Notes: a model not told the origin generated them from the sequence alone. DNA of 64,000 nucleotides from Nioella ostreopsis (GCF_004000255.1 NZ_RCIQ01000011.1:1-64000); one strand, 5' to 3'. Counted from the first letter of the stretch, positions 55,810 through 64,000 are shown. Numbers and translations: made by a program.

Positions 55810-56837
55810 ACGGTTTCCGTCACTTTGCGAAGATGGCGCGGCGTGTCCGGGTTGATGCCCCGATCTGCTGCAACCCGTTCTACCATCGTGTAGAAGGAAA
55901 CCATTAGGGCAATGGCATCTGTCAGGGCGTGGCCGGTGCGCACATGCGGCAATCGCGAGGCGCCGGAGGTCAGATCGGAAGTCAGGAAGACGCTGGCACC
56001 TTTCTTGACCAGATCATCAGAGACCTTGGCGACAGAGGATTCCGCCGCATCGCCCACGGCAAAGCACAGCACGGGAAACCCTTCCTCGACGATGGACACC
56101 GGGCCATGCAGCACCTCTGCCGCCGAATAGCTTTCCGCGTGAATCTGACAGGTTTCCTTGAACTTGAGCGCCGCCTCGTTGGACATGGCCCAGGATGGAC
56201 CTCGCCCAAGGGTAAAGAGCGATCTTTTCTGACCGATGGCACGCCGCAGGTCCGGCCAGTCCAGTTCTGCCGCGTGTTCCAGATGGTCGGGCAAACCGTT
56301 CAGGGTGGCAAGCAGCGCGTCATTGCGCGACCAATGCGCCAGCAACAACAACCCGGACACGGCTGATGTCACAAAGGTCTTGGTCGCCGCGACGCTGCGT
56401 TCCGGGCCAGCGAAGATGTCGATTGTATGGGCCGAGGCCTGCGCAAGGGGCGAGGTGGGATCGTTGGTGATCGCAACAGTCATCGCGCCGCCCCTGCCGG
56501 CGGCCTTGGCCATCGACACGATATCGGGGCTTTTTCCTGATTGCGACACCGACAGGCACAGCCCGCCCGCCAGTTTCAAATCGGCCCCGTAGATCGAGGC
56601 AACCGAGGGCCCGATCGAGGCGACGGGCAGCCCTAGTTCCAGCTCGATTGCGTATTTCAGAAAGGTGCAGACATGGTCGGACGACCCGCGTGCCACGGTG
56701 ACCACGAACCGGGGATCGGCGGCGCGGGCGGCGTCCGCGATGGTGGCAATATGGTCCGATTTCTCGGCCACCAGACGGGCAACCACATGCGGGATTTCAA
56801 GGATTTCCCGGCGCATCTGGGTGGATGGATCGGTCAT
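55806..56837 (-). CDS. nagB-II: SIS-type glucosamine-6-phosphate deaminase (NagB-II)
   Basis: A 343-residue protein of two SIS domains resembling the isomerase half of GlmS without the glutaminase domain. VTVARGSSDHVCTFLKYAIE lies near 45, SVSQSGKSPDI near 98 and LGRGPSWAMSNEAALKFKETCQIHAE-Y near 205. Beside nagA and a GlcNAc kinase, the likely reaction is glucosamine-6-phosphate to fructose-6-phosphate plus ammonia. An AgaS-like or other sugar isomerase is the alternative. No classical NagB is present. Confidence 0.85.
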   Translation of the reverse strand: MTDPSTQMRREILEIPHVVARLVAEKSDHIATIADAARAADPRFVVTVARGSSDHVCTFLKYAIELELGLPVASIGPSVASIYGADLKLAGGLCLSVSQSGKSPDIVSMAKAAGRGGAMTVAITNDPTSPLAQASAHTIDIFAGPERSVAATKTFVTSAVSGLLLLAHWSRNDALLATLNGLPDHLEHAAELDWPDLRRAIGQKRSLFTLGRGPSWAMSNEAALKFKETCQIHAESYSAAEVLHGPVSIVEEGFPVLCFAVGDAAESSVAKVSDDLVKKGASVFLTSDLTSGASRLPHVRTGHALTDAIALMVSFYTMVERVAADRGINPDTPRHLRKVTETV

Positions 56838-56853
56838 GGTCTGATTGCCTTTG

Positions 56854-57609
56854 CTACAGGCGCAGCTCTGCCACGAAATCGTAGGCATCGCCGCGATAGA
56901 TGGATTTGGTAAATTCAGCGACCCGGCCAGAGGGCAGGTAGGACACGCGTTCAATCCGCAGTCCGGCGGCCCCTTCAGCGACGCCAAGCAGGTCGGCGTC
57001 GTCCTGGCCCAGGTTGATGGCAGAGATCTTCTGGATCGCCCGAACCGGGCGGTTTCCGTCCTGCTCCAGCACGTCATAAAGCGAAGTCGTGACCGCTATC
57101 GGGTTGGGCAGGATGTCGACGGGCAGCGCCGCGCGCTCAATCGCCATTGGCCGATCATCGGCCATGCGCAGCCGCGAAATGCGCGCGACGGAGTCATTGG
57201 CAGACAGCGCCAGCGCAATGGTTTCTTCGGGTGACGGCAGGCAAATGCTGCGTTCGAGCCAGACCGAGGTCGACTTCATGCCGCGCCGGGTCATATCCTC
57301 GGAAAACGAGGTCAGGTGAGACAGAGATTGTTCCACCCGTTGCGCCTTTTCGGTGACGAACGTACCGGACCCTTGTCTCTGGACGACAGTTCCGGCTTCG
57401 ACCAAGGCCTGAATTGCATTGCGCACGGTCACGCGCGACAGGCCCGTCAGCGAGGCAATCTCTCGTTCAGAAGGCAGGGATGCGCCCGGTGGCAGAATGC
57501 CGACATCGGGGTCCATTGCCTTCTCGATCCTCTTGCGCAGCTGCACATAGCGCGGCCCCGCGACCTGATCGAGCCAGCCCTCGGCCTTCAAAAAATCGGT
57601 GATCTTCAT
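56854..57609 (-). CDS. GntR family regulator, HutC/NagR subfamily
   Basis: A 251-residue repressor. The N-terminal winged helix (residues about 17-85) includes LPSEREIASLTGLSRVTVRNAIQ, followed by a UTRA ligand domain. Regulators of this subfamily in amino-sugar loci respond to GlcNAc-6-phosphate or glucosamine-6-phosphate. It lies between the kinase and deaminase genes and overlaps the kinase by four bases. Its operators are probably the TGGTAT repeats at 58502-58608. Confidence 0.88.
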   Translation of the reverse strand: MKITDFLKAEGWLDQVAGPRYVQLRKRIEKAMDPDVGILPPGASLPSEREIASLTGLSRVTVRNAIQALVEAGTVVQRQGSGTFVTEKAQRVEQSLSHLTSFSEDMTRRGMKSTSVWLERSICLPSPEETIALALSANDSVARISRLRMADDRPMAIERAALPVDILPNPIAVTTSLYDVLEQDGNRPVRAIQKISAINLGQDDADLLGVAEGAAGLRIERVSYLPSGRVAEFTKSIYRGDAYDFVAELRL

Positions 57610-58487
57610 GGCGGGCCTCCGGTCTCTGGCAAGCGCCGCGCCAGGGAGAGGGCCCCTGCCAGCGCAGTATCGTCAGGGGCCGACAGGGAACCTGCGACAG
57701 AGTCCGGTAGAAACGCGCCGTATGCTTGCGCCAGCCCGCCAATCAGGCAGAGCCGTTCCCCAGCTTGCCACCCAAGCCGGTCGAGGCCTGACATGAAGTA
57801 TGCCGCGCCTTCCTGCAGCAGCGCGTTGGCCACCGCGTCCCCTTCCTTGGCCGCCGTGACGATCCGTGGGGCAAACCGGGCAAAATCCACAGGTTTGGCC
57901 CCAGAGGCGAATTCGACGATTCCCGCAGGGCCATTCATCTGGTCCAGTATGTCGGCGGTCAGAGGCGATACGGGAGTCAGGCCATCCGCAACATGCAGCG
58001 CGCGCGAAAGCAGCTTGCGGCCCAGAACCGCACCCGACGCCTCATCGCCGAGAATGAAACCCCATCCGCCGATCAGCTCGATCCGACCGGACACGCGACG
58101 CCCGAGAAAAGACCCAGTGCCGACGCCGATCACCGCCCCGTCATCGGAACCGAGCGCGCCGGCAACGGCGGCGATTCGGTCATCTTCCACCAAGACCGTG
58201 TTGAACGGCAATGCCTCTGCAACCGTCGCGGCAATGGCCGGGCTGACGACCCCGGCAAGCCCCACATAGGCCCGCGCGTCCCGTAGGTCGTTCAGGGCCA
58301 TCCCGGCGGATTGCGCAAGCGATTCAAGCCCGTTGCGCAGGGTGGTCAAGGCACCCTCAAGGTCGGTCGACACATTGGCGGAGCCACATTTGACCTCATA
58401 CAGGCGACCACCCGCATCCAAGGCCAGGCGGCAATTGCTGCCACCGCCGTCAACGCCGATCACGAGGTTTGACTTGGTCTGTATCAT
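57606..58487 (-). CDS. BadF/BadG/BcrA-type N-acetylglucosamine kinase
   Basis: A 293-residue ASKHA-fold kinase. The phosphate-1 motif IGVDGGGSNCRLAL is near residues 10-23, followed by GLAGV near 76, a GVGTGSFLG phosphate-2 motif near 122 and a C-terminal LIGGLA adenosine motif. With nagA and the deaminase it would phosphorylate GlcNAc brought in by the ABC transporter. Glucosamine kinase is possible. It is the first gene of the leftward group. Confidence 0.82.
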   Translation of the reverse strand: MIQTKSNLVIGVDGGGSNCRLALDAGGRLYEVKCGSANVSTDLEGALTTLRNGLESLAQSAGMALNDLRDARAYVGLAGVVSPAIAATVAEALPFNTVLVEDDRIAAVAGALGSDDGAVIGVGTGSFLGRRVSGRIELIGGWGFILGDEASGAVLGRKLLSRALHVADGLTPVSPLTADILDQMNGPAGIVEFASGAKPVDFARFAPRIVTAAKEGDAVANALLQEGAAYFMSGLDRLGWQAGERLCLIGGLAQAYGAFLPDSVAGSLSAPDDTALAGALSLARRLPETGGPP

Positions 58488-58501
58488 GGAGAAACCATTA
58501 C

Positions 58502-58608
58502 AATACCTTTGAGTGAATTTCTAGGGGTGGTATCGGGAATTTCATACCAAATAGGGCCAGATACTGCCTTTCACATTCCCTCTTGGATTAAAGGTACGTA
58601 AATGGTAT
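58502..58608. promoter_or_regulatory. putative GntR operator region of the amino-sugar divergon
   Basis: The 147-base gap between the divergent kinase and murQ genes holds four GGTAT half-sites. They are AATACC 58502-58507, TGGTAT 58528-58533 paired with ATACCA 58544-58549 (an inverted repeat spaced by ten bases), and TGGTAT 58603-58608. The last overlaps the -10 box of the murQ promoter. TGGT-type half-sites are known for NagR/DasR regulators, but there the halves are closer together. Confidence 0.5.
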
Positions 58609-58611
58609 CTT
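58583..58611 (+). promoter_or_regulatory. candidate promoter of murQ and the ABC transporter
   Basis: TTGGAT at 58583-58588 and TATCTT at 58606-58611 with a 17-base spacer. A TGGTAT half-site at 58603-58608 overlaps the -10 box, as expected of a repressed promoter. Confidence 0.5.
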
Positions 58612-58634
58612 CTATCGGCAGGAGGGGGAATCAC

Positions 58635-59531
58635 ATGCCTCAGCGCAAGACCGAAGAACTGCATGCATCAGCCCCCGGGCTGGATGCCCGCCCAGTTGAA
58701 GAGATCGGAGCCATCTTGTTGTCCGGTCAGATTGATGCGTTGCGGGCGGTCTCCTCTGCGACCTCCGATATTGCTCGCGCTGGTCAGATGATGGCCAAGG
58801 CCGTGCGCGCGGGCCGGCAACTGGTCTATGCCGCTGCGGGATCTTCCGGATTGATGGCCATGGCGGATGCCTGTGAATTGGCGGGAACATTCGGTCTGGC
58901 ACCGGAACGGACACGAATTCTGATGGCGGGTGGCATCCCGACCAGCGCCGCAATGCCCGGCGATACGGAGGACGACACACAAGACGCCAAAGAAGCGGCA
59001 GAGGTCATCCATGCAGGTGACGCTGTTATCCTGCTGAGCGCGTCGGGCCGCACGCCCTATGCCCTGACCATTGCCGGTATCGCACGCGATCGCGGGGCGC
59101 ATGTGATCTGCCTTGCCAACAACCCCGACACGCCGTTGCTGACGCTTGCCGATGTGGCGATCTGCCTGCCAACCCCGCCCGAGGTCATTTCGGGTTCCAC
59201 CCGGATGGGCGCGGGCACGGCGCAGAAGGCGGCACTGAACATGATGTCGACGATCATGGGTGTGGCTTTGGGCCATGTGCATGACGGCATGATGGTCAAC
59301 CTGCATGCCGACAATGATAAACTGCGCGACCGGGCTGCCCGCATGGTGGCCGATATCGCCTCGGTTCCGCATGAGCGGGCCGAAACCGCCCTTGCGATAG
59401 CAAAAGGCCGGGTCAAACCCGCCGTTCTGCTGGCCATGGGTGCCCCAAATCTGACCTTGGCCGAAGAACTGCTGACACAGGCAGACGGCCGACTTCGTGC
59501 CGCCATGGCGGCTTTGCACAGCCACGCCTGA
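58635..59531 (+). CDS. murQ: N-acetylmuramic acid 6-phosphate etherase
   Basis: A 298-residue SIS-fold lyase that splits the lactyl ether of MurNAc-6-phosphate to give GlcNAc-6-phosphate and lactate. YAAAGSSGLMAMADACEL near 70, AAMPGDTEDD near 105, LSASGRTPYA near 135 and VISGSTRMGAGTAQK near 184 are typical, with the catalytic Glu and His. The ATG at 58635 follows a GGAGGGGG site; a GTG-like upstream start at 58602 would overlap the promoter. Its product feeds nagA on the other side of the divergon. Confidence 0.92.
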   Translation: MPQRKTEELHASAPGLDARPVEEIGAILLSGQIDALRAVSSATSDIARAGQMMAKAVRAGRQLVYAAAGSSGLMAMADACELAGTFGLAPERTRILMAGGIPTSAAMPGDTEDDTQDAKEAAEVIHAGDAVILLSASGRTPYALTIAGIARDRGAHVICLANNPDTPLLTLADVAICLPTPPEVISGSTRMGAGTAQKAALNMMSTIMGVALGHVHDGMMVNLHADNDKLRDRAARMVADIASVPHERAETALAIAKGRVKPAVLLAMGAPNLTLAEELLTQADGRLRAAMAALHSHA

Positions 59532-59569
59532 GAAGCGGGCTTTTACCAGGACCTTAGGGAGGAAAACCA

Positions 59570-60826
59570 ATGTCCATGAAGAAACTCGGTGCCGGTCTTC
59601 TGGCGACCACCATTCTGGCGGGAACCGTCGCCTCGGCGCAGGATGTGACCCTGACCATCGAAAGCTGGCGGAACGACGACCTGCTGCTTTGGCAGGACGT
59701 GATCATTCCCGCCTTCGAGGCAAACCATCCCGGCATTCACGTGGAATTCACCCCCTCGGCCCCGGCGGAATACAACGCCGTGCTGAACTCCAAGCTGGAA
59801 GCGGGCTCTGCCGGTGACCTGATCACCTGCCGCCCCTTCGACGCTTCGCTGGCGCTTTATGAAGACGGCCACCTTGCCGATCTGAGCGATCTTGACGCGA
59901 TGGCCAATTTCTCCTCCGTGGCGCAATCCGCGTGGCAGACCGACGACGGCTCCGCCACTTTCTGCGTCCCGATGGCCTCCGTGATCCACGGCTTCATCTA
60001 CAACGCCGATGCATTTGCGGAGCTTGGGCTGGAAGAGCCCACCACCGTGGACGAATTCTTTGCCGTGCTCGACGCAATCGAGGAAGACGGCGGGTATATC
60101 CCCATGGCCATGGGCGTCAACGACCAGTGGGAAGCGGCCACCATGGGCTATAACAATATCGGCCCGAACTACTGGCGCGGGGAAGAAGGCCGTCTGGCCC
60201 TGATCGCCGGTGAACAGTCGCTGACCGATGAAGCCTGGGTTGCCCCCTATCGTCAGCTTGCCCGTTGGGGGGACTATCTGGGTCGCGGGTTCGAAGCGCA
60301 GACCTATCCCGACAGCCAGAACCTCTTCACCCTTGGCCGCGCGGCGATCTATCCTGCCGGATCGTGGGAGATCACCGGCTTCAACGCTCAGGCCGATTTC
60401 GCCATGGGGGCGTTCCCGCCGCCGGTGCCGAATGCAGGTGACGAGTGCTACATCTCGGATCACACCGACATCGCTATCGGCCTGAACCCGGCATCGCCGA
60501 ATGCAGAAGCGGCGCGCACCTTCCTGGAATGGGTCGGGTCCGAGGAGTTTGCCACGATCTACGCCAACGCCCTGCCCGGCTTCTTCTCGCTGTCGAATTT
60601 CGATGTGGCCATGGAAGATCCGCTGGCTCAGGAATTCGTGTCCTGGCGGGGTGAATGCAACTCCACCATCCGCTCCACCTACCAGATCCTGTCGCGTGGC
60701 ACGCCGAACCTGGAAAACGACACCTGGAACGCATCCGCCCAGGTGATCCGTGGGGCCGAATCCCCGGAAGACGCTGCTGCCCGCCTGCAAGCAGGTCTGG
60801 CAAGCTGGTACGAACCGCAGCAGTAA
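59570..60826 (+). CDS. sugar ABC transporter substrate-binding protein
   Basis: A 418-residue periplasmic binding protein of the family 1 (CUT1) group. Signal peptide 1-23 (ending ASAQ). The mature start VTLTIESWRNDDLLLWQDVIIPAFEANHPGIHVEF and the later GRAAIYPAGSWEI near 260 are typical. Two disulfide-capable cysteine pairs may be present. From context, GlcNAc, chitooligosaccharide or MurNAc-containing sugars are the likely ligands. A strong hairpin follows the stop. Confidence 0.9.
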   Translation: MSMKKLGAGLLATTILAGTVASAQDVTLTIESWRNDDLLLWQDVIIPAFEANHPGIHVEFTPSAPAEYNAVLNSKLEAGSAGDLITCRPFDASLALYEDGHLADLSDLDAMANFSSVAQSAWQTDDGSATFCVPMASVIHGFIYNADAFAELGLEEPTTVDEFFAVLDAIEEDGGYIPMAMGVNDQWEAATMGYNNIGPNYWRGEEGRLALIAGEQSLTDEAWVAPYRQLARWGDYLGRGFEAQTYPDSQNLFTLGRAAIYPAGSWEITGFNAQADFAMGAFPPPVPNAGDECYISDHTDIAIGLNPASPNAEAARTFLEWVGSEEFATIYANALPGFFSLSNFDVAMEDPLAQEFVSWRGECNSTIRSTYQILSRGTPNLENDTWNASAQVIRGAESPEDAAARLQAGLASWYEPQQ

Positions 60827-60844
60827 CCTCCCTTGCTGCACATT

Positions 60845-60871
60845 GTCCGGGCGGCCCCGCGCTGCCCGGAC
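60845..60871 (+). terminator. stem-loop after the binding-protein gene
   Basis: GTCCGGGCGGC 60845-60855 pairs with GCTGCCCGGAC 60861-60871 over 11 positions (one G-T pair) around a CCCGC loop. No T-run follows. Such structures often protect the binding-protein message and reduce expression of downstream permeases. Confidence 0.7.
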
Positions 60872-60889
60872 CCCTAGTCACCGGAGGCC

Positions 60890-61807
60890 ATGATGCGCAA
60901 ACCCCCGATCAGATGGCATATCCTCGTGTTCCTCGCCCCCGCGGTGCTGGTCTACACGGCGATCATGATCATCCCGCTGTTCAACACCCTGCGGCTGGCC
61001 CTGTTTGACGAGGTTGACCGGACGCGCGTGTTCGTCGGGCTGGACAATTTCCGCACCCTGTTCGGGGATCCTCTGTGGTCCGACGCGTTCTTGAATGCGC
61101 TTGGCAACAACTTCTGGTTCTTTCTCATTCACATGCTGGTGCAGAACCCGATCGGCATCCTTCTGGCCGCGATCCTGAGCCACCCGCGCCTGCGCTTTGC
61201 CGCGCTCTATCGCACCGCCATTTTCGTGCCCACGATCCTGAGTTTCGTCATCGTCGGCTTCGCCTGGAAACTGATCCTGTCGCCCATCTGGGGCATTGCC
61301 CCCGGCATGATGGATGCCGTCGGGCTGGACGACTATTTTCTGCCCTGGTTGGGGTTGGAAGGCACCGCGCTCACCACATTGGCGCTGATTTCCGTCTGGC
61401 AGTTCGTCGGCATCCCGATGATGCTGATCTATGCCGCGCTTCTGTCGATCCCCGAGGAAATCCTGGAGGCAGGCGAATGCGACGGGATCACCGGCGCGGC
61501 GGCCTTCTGGAAGATCAAGCTGCCGCTTATCCTGCCCTCGATCGGGATCATTTCGATCCTGACCTTCGTGGGCAACTTCAACGCCTTCGACCTGATCTAT
61601 GCCGCGCAAGGCGCATTGGCGGGGCCGGATTTCTCGACCGATATTCTTGGAACCTTCATGTATCGCACCTTCTTCGGCTTCCAGCTGCAACTGGGCGATC
61701 CGCATATGGGGTCCGCCATTGCCAGCGCCATGTTCGCGATCATTCTGATCGGGGTCTGCATCTACCTTTTCGGTATTCAGACCCGCATGCGCCGGTATCA
61801 GTTCTGA
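60890..61807 (+). CDS. sugar ABC transporter permease 1
   Basis: A 305-residue MalF-type permease with six predicted membrane segments. The ATPase-docking EAA loop is EAGECDGITGAAAFWKIKLP near residues 193-212. GGAGG at 60883 precedes adjacent ATG codons at 60890 and 60893. It pairs with the next gene to form the membrane channel of the CUT1 importer. Confidence 0.92.
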   Translation: MMRKPPIRWHILVFLAPAVLVYTAIMIIPLFNTLRLALFDEVDRTRVFVGLDNFRTLFGDPLWSDAFLNALGNNFWFFLIHMLVQNPIGILLAAILSHPRLRFAALYRTAIFVPTILSFVIVGFAWKLILSPIWGIAPGMMDAVGLDDYFLPWLGLEGTALTTLALISVWQFVGIPMMLIYAALLSIPEEILEAGECDGITGAAAFWKIKLPLILPSIGIISILTFVGNFNAFDLIYAAQGALAGPDFSTDILGTFMYRTFFGFQLQLGDPHMGSAIASAMFAIILIGVCIYLFGIQTRMRRYQF

Positions 61808-61820
61808 GGGGGATGAGAGC

Positions 61821-62660
61821 ATGAACAAAGCCCGCAGAAACCCCGCAAACATCATCGCCGCGCATAGCATCCTGATCCTTTACACGGTGATCGCGCTGTT
61901 CCCGGTCTTCGTGATCCTGATCAACAGCTTCAAGACCCGCCGTGCGATCTTCCGCGAACCGCTGGCGCTGCCGGATGCAGAGAGCTTTTCGACCGTGGGG
62001 TATGAAACCGTCTTCAATCAGGGCGATTTCTTCGGCTACTTCCAGAACTCGATGATCGTGACCGTGGCATCGCTGTTCTTCATCCTGCTGTTCGGCGCCA
62101 TGGCGGCCTTTGCCCTTAGCGAATACCGGTTCAAGGGCAACACGCTTATGGGGTTGTATCTGGCCCTTGGCATCATGATCCCGATCCGCATCGGCACCGT
62201 CGCGATATTGGAGATGATGGTAAACACCGGGCTGGTGAACACGCTTTGGGCGCTGATCCTGGTCTATACCGCGCAAGGCCTGCCGCTGGCGGTCTTCATC
62301 CTCAGCGAATTCATGCGGCAGGTGTCGGATGACTTGAAGAATGCGGGCCGGATTGATGGGCTCAGTGAATACACCATCTTCTTCCGCCTTGTTCTGCCAT
62401 TGGTGCGGCCGGCCATGGCGACGGTGGCGGTCTTCAACATGATCCCGATCTGGAACGATCTGTGGTTCCCGCTGATCCTCGCCCCGGCCGAGGCCACCAA
62501 GACGCTGACGCTTGGCAGTCAGGTTTTCATCGGCCAGTTCGTCACGGACTGGAACGCGGTTCTGTCAGCGCTCGGCATGGCGATCTTTCCGGTCATGGTG
62601 CTCTACGTCATCTTCTCGCGCCAGCTGATCCGCGGCATCACCTCGGGGGCGGTGAAATGA
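61821..62660 (+). CDS. sugar ABC transporter permease 2
   Basis: A 279-residue MalG-type permease with six membrane segments; the EAA loop is KNAGRIDGLSEYTIFFRLVLP near 173-193. GGGGATGAGAG provides the ribosome site. After it, the operon is interrupted by the palindrome array before the oxidoreductase gene. Confidence 0.92.
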   Translation: MNKARRNPANIIAAHSILILYTVIALFPVFVILINSFKTRRAIFREPLALPDAESFSTVGYETVFNQGDFFGYFQNSMIVTVASLFFILLFGAMAAFALSEYRFKGNTLMGLYLALGIMIPIRIGTVAILEMMVNTGLVNTLWALILVYTAQGLPLAVFILSEFMRQVSDDLKNAGRIDGLSEYTIFFRLVLPLVRPAMATVAVFNMIPIWNDLWFPLILAPAEATKTLTLGSQVFIGQFVTDWNAVLSALGMAIFPVMVLYVIFSRQLIRGITSGAVK

Positions 62661-62681
62661 GCACTCTCTCAGGCCACCCAC

Positions 62682-62772
62682 AAGCCCGTTCGAACGGGCT
62701 TTCAAAAAGCGGTTTCGAAACCGCTTTCAAGCCGCGTCGACGCGGCTTTGACACGGGCTTTCGAAAGCCCGT
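62682..62772. repeat. array of four perfect palindromes with TCGA centres
   Basis: Four perfect palindromes lie in series at 62682-62701, 62706-62727, 62729-62748 and 62753-62772, with centres 25, 22 and 24 bases apart. Each can fold as an 8-9 base-pair hairpin with the same TCGA loop, while the stems differ: AAGCCCGT, AAAGCGGTT, AAGCCGCG and ACGGGCTT (left arms). The left arm of the first is also complementary to the left arm of the fourth, so a long-range fold is possible. There is no T-run. Situated between permease 2 and the oxidoreductase gene; function unknown. Confidence 0.95.
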
Positions 62773-62802
62773 CCCGGTCCCGGAGTCAAAAGGGGATAGA
62801 AC

Positions 62803-63837
62803 ATGACCCGCGTTCTGATTGCAGGCCTTGGCAATATGGGGCTAAGCCACGCTCTGGCCCATCACCACCACCCCGACGCGCAGATTGTCGGGCTGGTGAA
62901 CCGGTCGGGCCACACGGATCATCCGGAGTTGCAGGGCTATCCCATTTTCACCGATTTCCATGCCGCATTGGCAGAGGTGAACCCCGATCTGGCCGTGATT
63001 GCCACCTACACCGATACCCATGCGGACTATGCCATCGCAGCGATGCAGGCGGGTGCGCATGTGTTTGTAGAAAAGCCGCTGGCCATGACCGCTGCCGAGG
63101 CGCGCCGCGTGGTTGACTATGCGACCGCCAACGGGCGGAAACTGGTCGTGGGCTACATCCTGCGCCATCACCCGTCCTGGATGCGGCTGATCTCGGAGGC
63201 GCGCGGATTGGGTGGACCTTATGTCTTCCGTCTGAACTTGAACCAGCAATCGACCGGCGAGACCTGGGAGGTGCACAAGGCGCTGATGCAGACCACCAGC
63301 CCCATCGTGGATTGCGGCGTGCATTACGTCGATGTCATGTGCCAGATCACCGATTCCGCGCCGGTGCGCGTGCACGGAATGGGCCTGCGCCTGTCCGATG
63401 AAATCGCGCCTGACATGTACAATTACGGCCAGTTCCAGGTGATCTTCGAGGACGGCTCCGTCGGTTGGTACGAAGCCGGTTGGGGACCGATGATGTCGGA
63501 AACCGCGTTCTTCGTGAAGGATATCGTCAGCCCCAATGGCGCCGTGTCGATCACCGAGGGCAACAAGGGATCGTCCGACGACGTGGACGGCCACACCAAG
63601 GTGGGCGGCATCCTCGTTCACCGGCCTTCCGGCGACCAGTTGATCGAAATGGAAGGCGAGCCCGGCCATGACGACCTGTGCGCCGCCGAACAGGCCTACA
63701 TCCTGCGCGCCATTGCCGAGGATATCGACCTGACCCGCCATATGAATGACGCCGTGCAATCGCTGGCCATCTGCCTTGCAGCCGATGAAAGCATCCGCAC
63801 CGGCAAACCGATCGACCTGAAGGACCGCAGACCATGA
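62803..63837 (+). CDS. Gfo/Idh/MocA family oxidoreductase
   Basis: A 344-residue NAD(P)-dependent sugar dehydrogenase-like protein. The Rossmann loop GLGNMGLSH lies at residues 7-15, the [13 protein letters not shown] motif near 91 and the catalytic-region [10 protein letters not shown] near 167. Substrate unknown; within an amino-sugar transporter operon it may act on a sugar derivative imported by the system. Its stop overlaps the ATPase gene by four bases. Confidence 0.87.
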   Translation: MTRVLIAGLGNMGLSHALAHHHHPDAQIVGLVNRSGHTDHPELQGYPIFTDFHAALAEVNPDLAVIATYTDTHADYAIAAMQAGAHVFVEKPLAMTAAEARRVVDYATANGRKLVVGYILRHHPSWMRLISEARGLGGPYVFRLNLNQQSTGETWEVHKALMQTTSPIVDCGVHYVDVMCQITDSAPVRVHGMGLRLSDEIAPDMYNYGQFQVIFEDGSVGWYEAGWGPMMSETAFFVKDIVSPNGAVSITEGNKGSSDDVDGHTKVGGILVHRPSGDQLIEMEGEPGHDDLCAAEQAYILRAIAEDIDLTRHMNDAVQSLAICLAADESIRTGKPIDLKDRRP

Positions 63838-64000
63838 CCGCGCTCAGCCTGAAAACCGTCAACAAATCCTTTGGTTCTGTCCATGTGCTGAAAGATATCG
63901 ACCTGGAGGTGGAAGACGGTGAGTTTGTCGTTTTCGTCGGCCCCTCGGGCTGCGGAAAGTCCACGTTGTTGCGGGTGATCGCGGGGTTGGAGGATGCGAC
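63834..64000 (+). CDS. sugar ABC transporter ATPase, 5' part only
   Basis: The first 55 complete codons of a CUT1 ATPase (MalK/UgpC type), cut off by the window end. The start [21 protein letters not shown] and Walker [12 protein letters not shown] (near 35-45) are clear, with GLEDA just after. It starts inside the end of the oxidoreductase gene (ATGA overlap) and completes the transporter encoded upstream. Confidence 0.93.
   Translation, partial: MTALSLKTVNKSFGSVHVLKDIDLEVEDGEFVVFVGPSGCGKSTLLRVIAGLEDA

Noticed and set aside
60890-60895. Choice between two adjacent ATG codons for permease 1
   Set aside because: The sequence does not decide between 60890 and 60893; the difference is one residue, so it was not treated as a finding.
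1-64000. CRISPR arrays, insertion sequences, integrases, phage genes, rRNA and tRNA genes
   Set aside because: None was seen on reading both strands; no direct repeat arrays with spacers, no transposase motifs and no tRNA-like folds were recognised.

Overview
The window looks like a chromosomal segment of a GC-rich marine-type alphaproteobacterium, most likely Rhodobacterales (Roseobacter group). This rests on gene order and family content, not on a database search. The block secB / dnaQ-coaE-aroE-maf / AT-rich gap / hemJ, rho, mnmE, mnmG, rsmG, parA, parB is the arrangement known around the alphaproteobacterial replication origin. Two perfect parS sites, an alphaproteobacterial NrnC-type exonuclease and an RpoH-type dnaK promoter fit the same assignment. 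I see no rRNA, tRNA, CRISPR, insertion sequence, prophage or broken gene; coding density is very high and many neighbours overlap by 4-8 bases.

Layout. 1-1100: two tandem secreted proteins that resemble I78 peptidase inhibitors. 1102-6589: structured leader plus the transcription/translation operon rimP-nusA-ylxR-infB. 6660-12598: a periplasmic cytochrome c (minus strand), then hslV, an unknown membrane protein and hslU overlapping one another, a lipoprotein hydrolase and an MFS carrier. 12581-16030: smr, mltA and a Tim44-like gene on the minus strand, fxsA and secB on the plus strand. 16031-18777: dnaQ, coaE, aroE and maf leading leftwards. 18778-19189: the only gene-free stretch above 300 bases, read here as oriC. 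19190-26549: hemJ, rho, mnmE, mnmG, rsmG, parA and parB leading rightwards, with parS in mnmG and rsmG. 26546-39942: hemW, rdgB and rph; hrcA and grpE; mutS; malic enzyme; dnaJ and dnaK; alkB.

39939-50715 is the most distinctive accessory region. It holds an SH3-domain protein, a capsule-type ABC-2 permease without its ATPase, a PAP phosphatase (cysQ), the CMP-Kdo synthetase kdsB, four glycosyltransferase-like genes, galU and a sulfotransferase that seems to carry two catalytic modules. Together they suggest a locus for a sulfated, probably Kdo-linked surface glycan. 50712-54507 holds ptsN, hpf, lptB, lptA, lptC and nrnC, with rpoN missing from its usual place between lptB and hpf.

54643-64000 is an amino-sugar catabolic region. 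nagA, a SIS-type glucosamine-6-phosphate deaminase (nagB-II), a GntR regulator and a BadF-type GlcNAc kinase run left. murQ, a CUT1 sugar ABC transporter, a Gfo/Idh/MocA oxidoreductase and the start of the ABC ATPase run right, from a shared control region with TGGTAT repeats. Between the second permease and the oxidoreductase lies an array of four perfect palindromes with different stems but the same TCGA centre, the most unexplained non-coding structure in the window.
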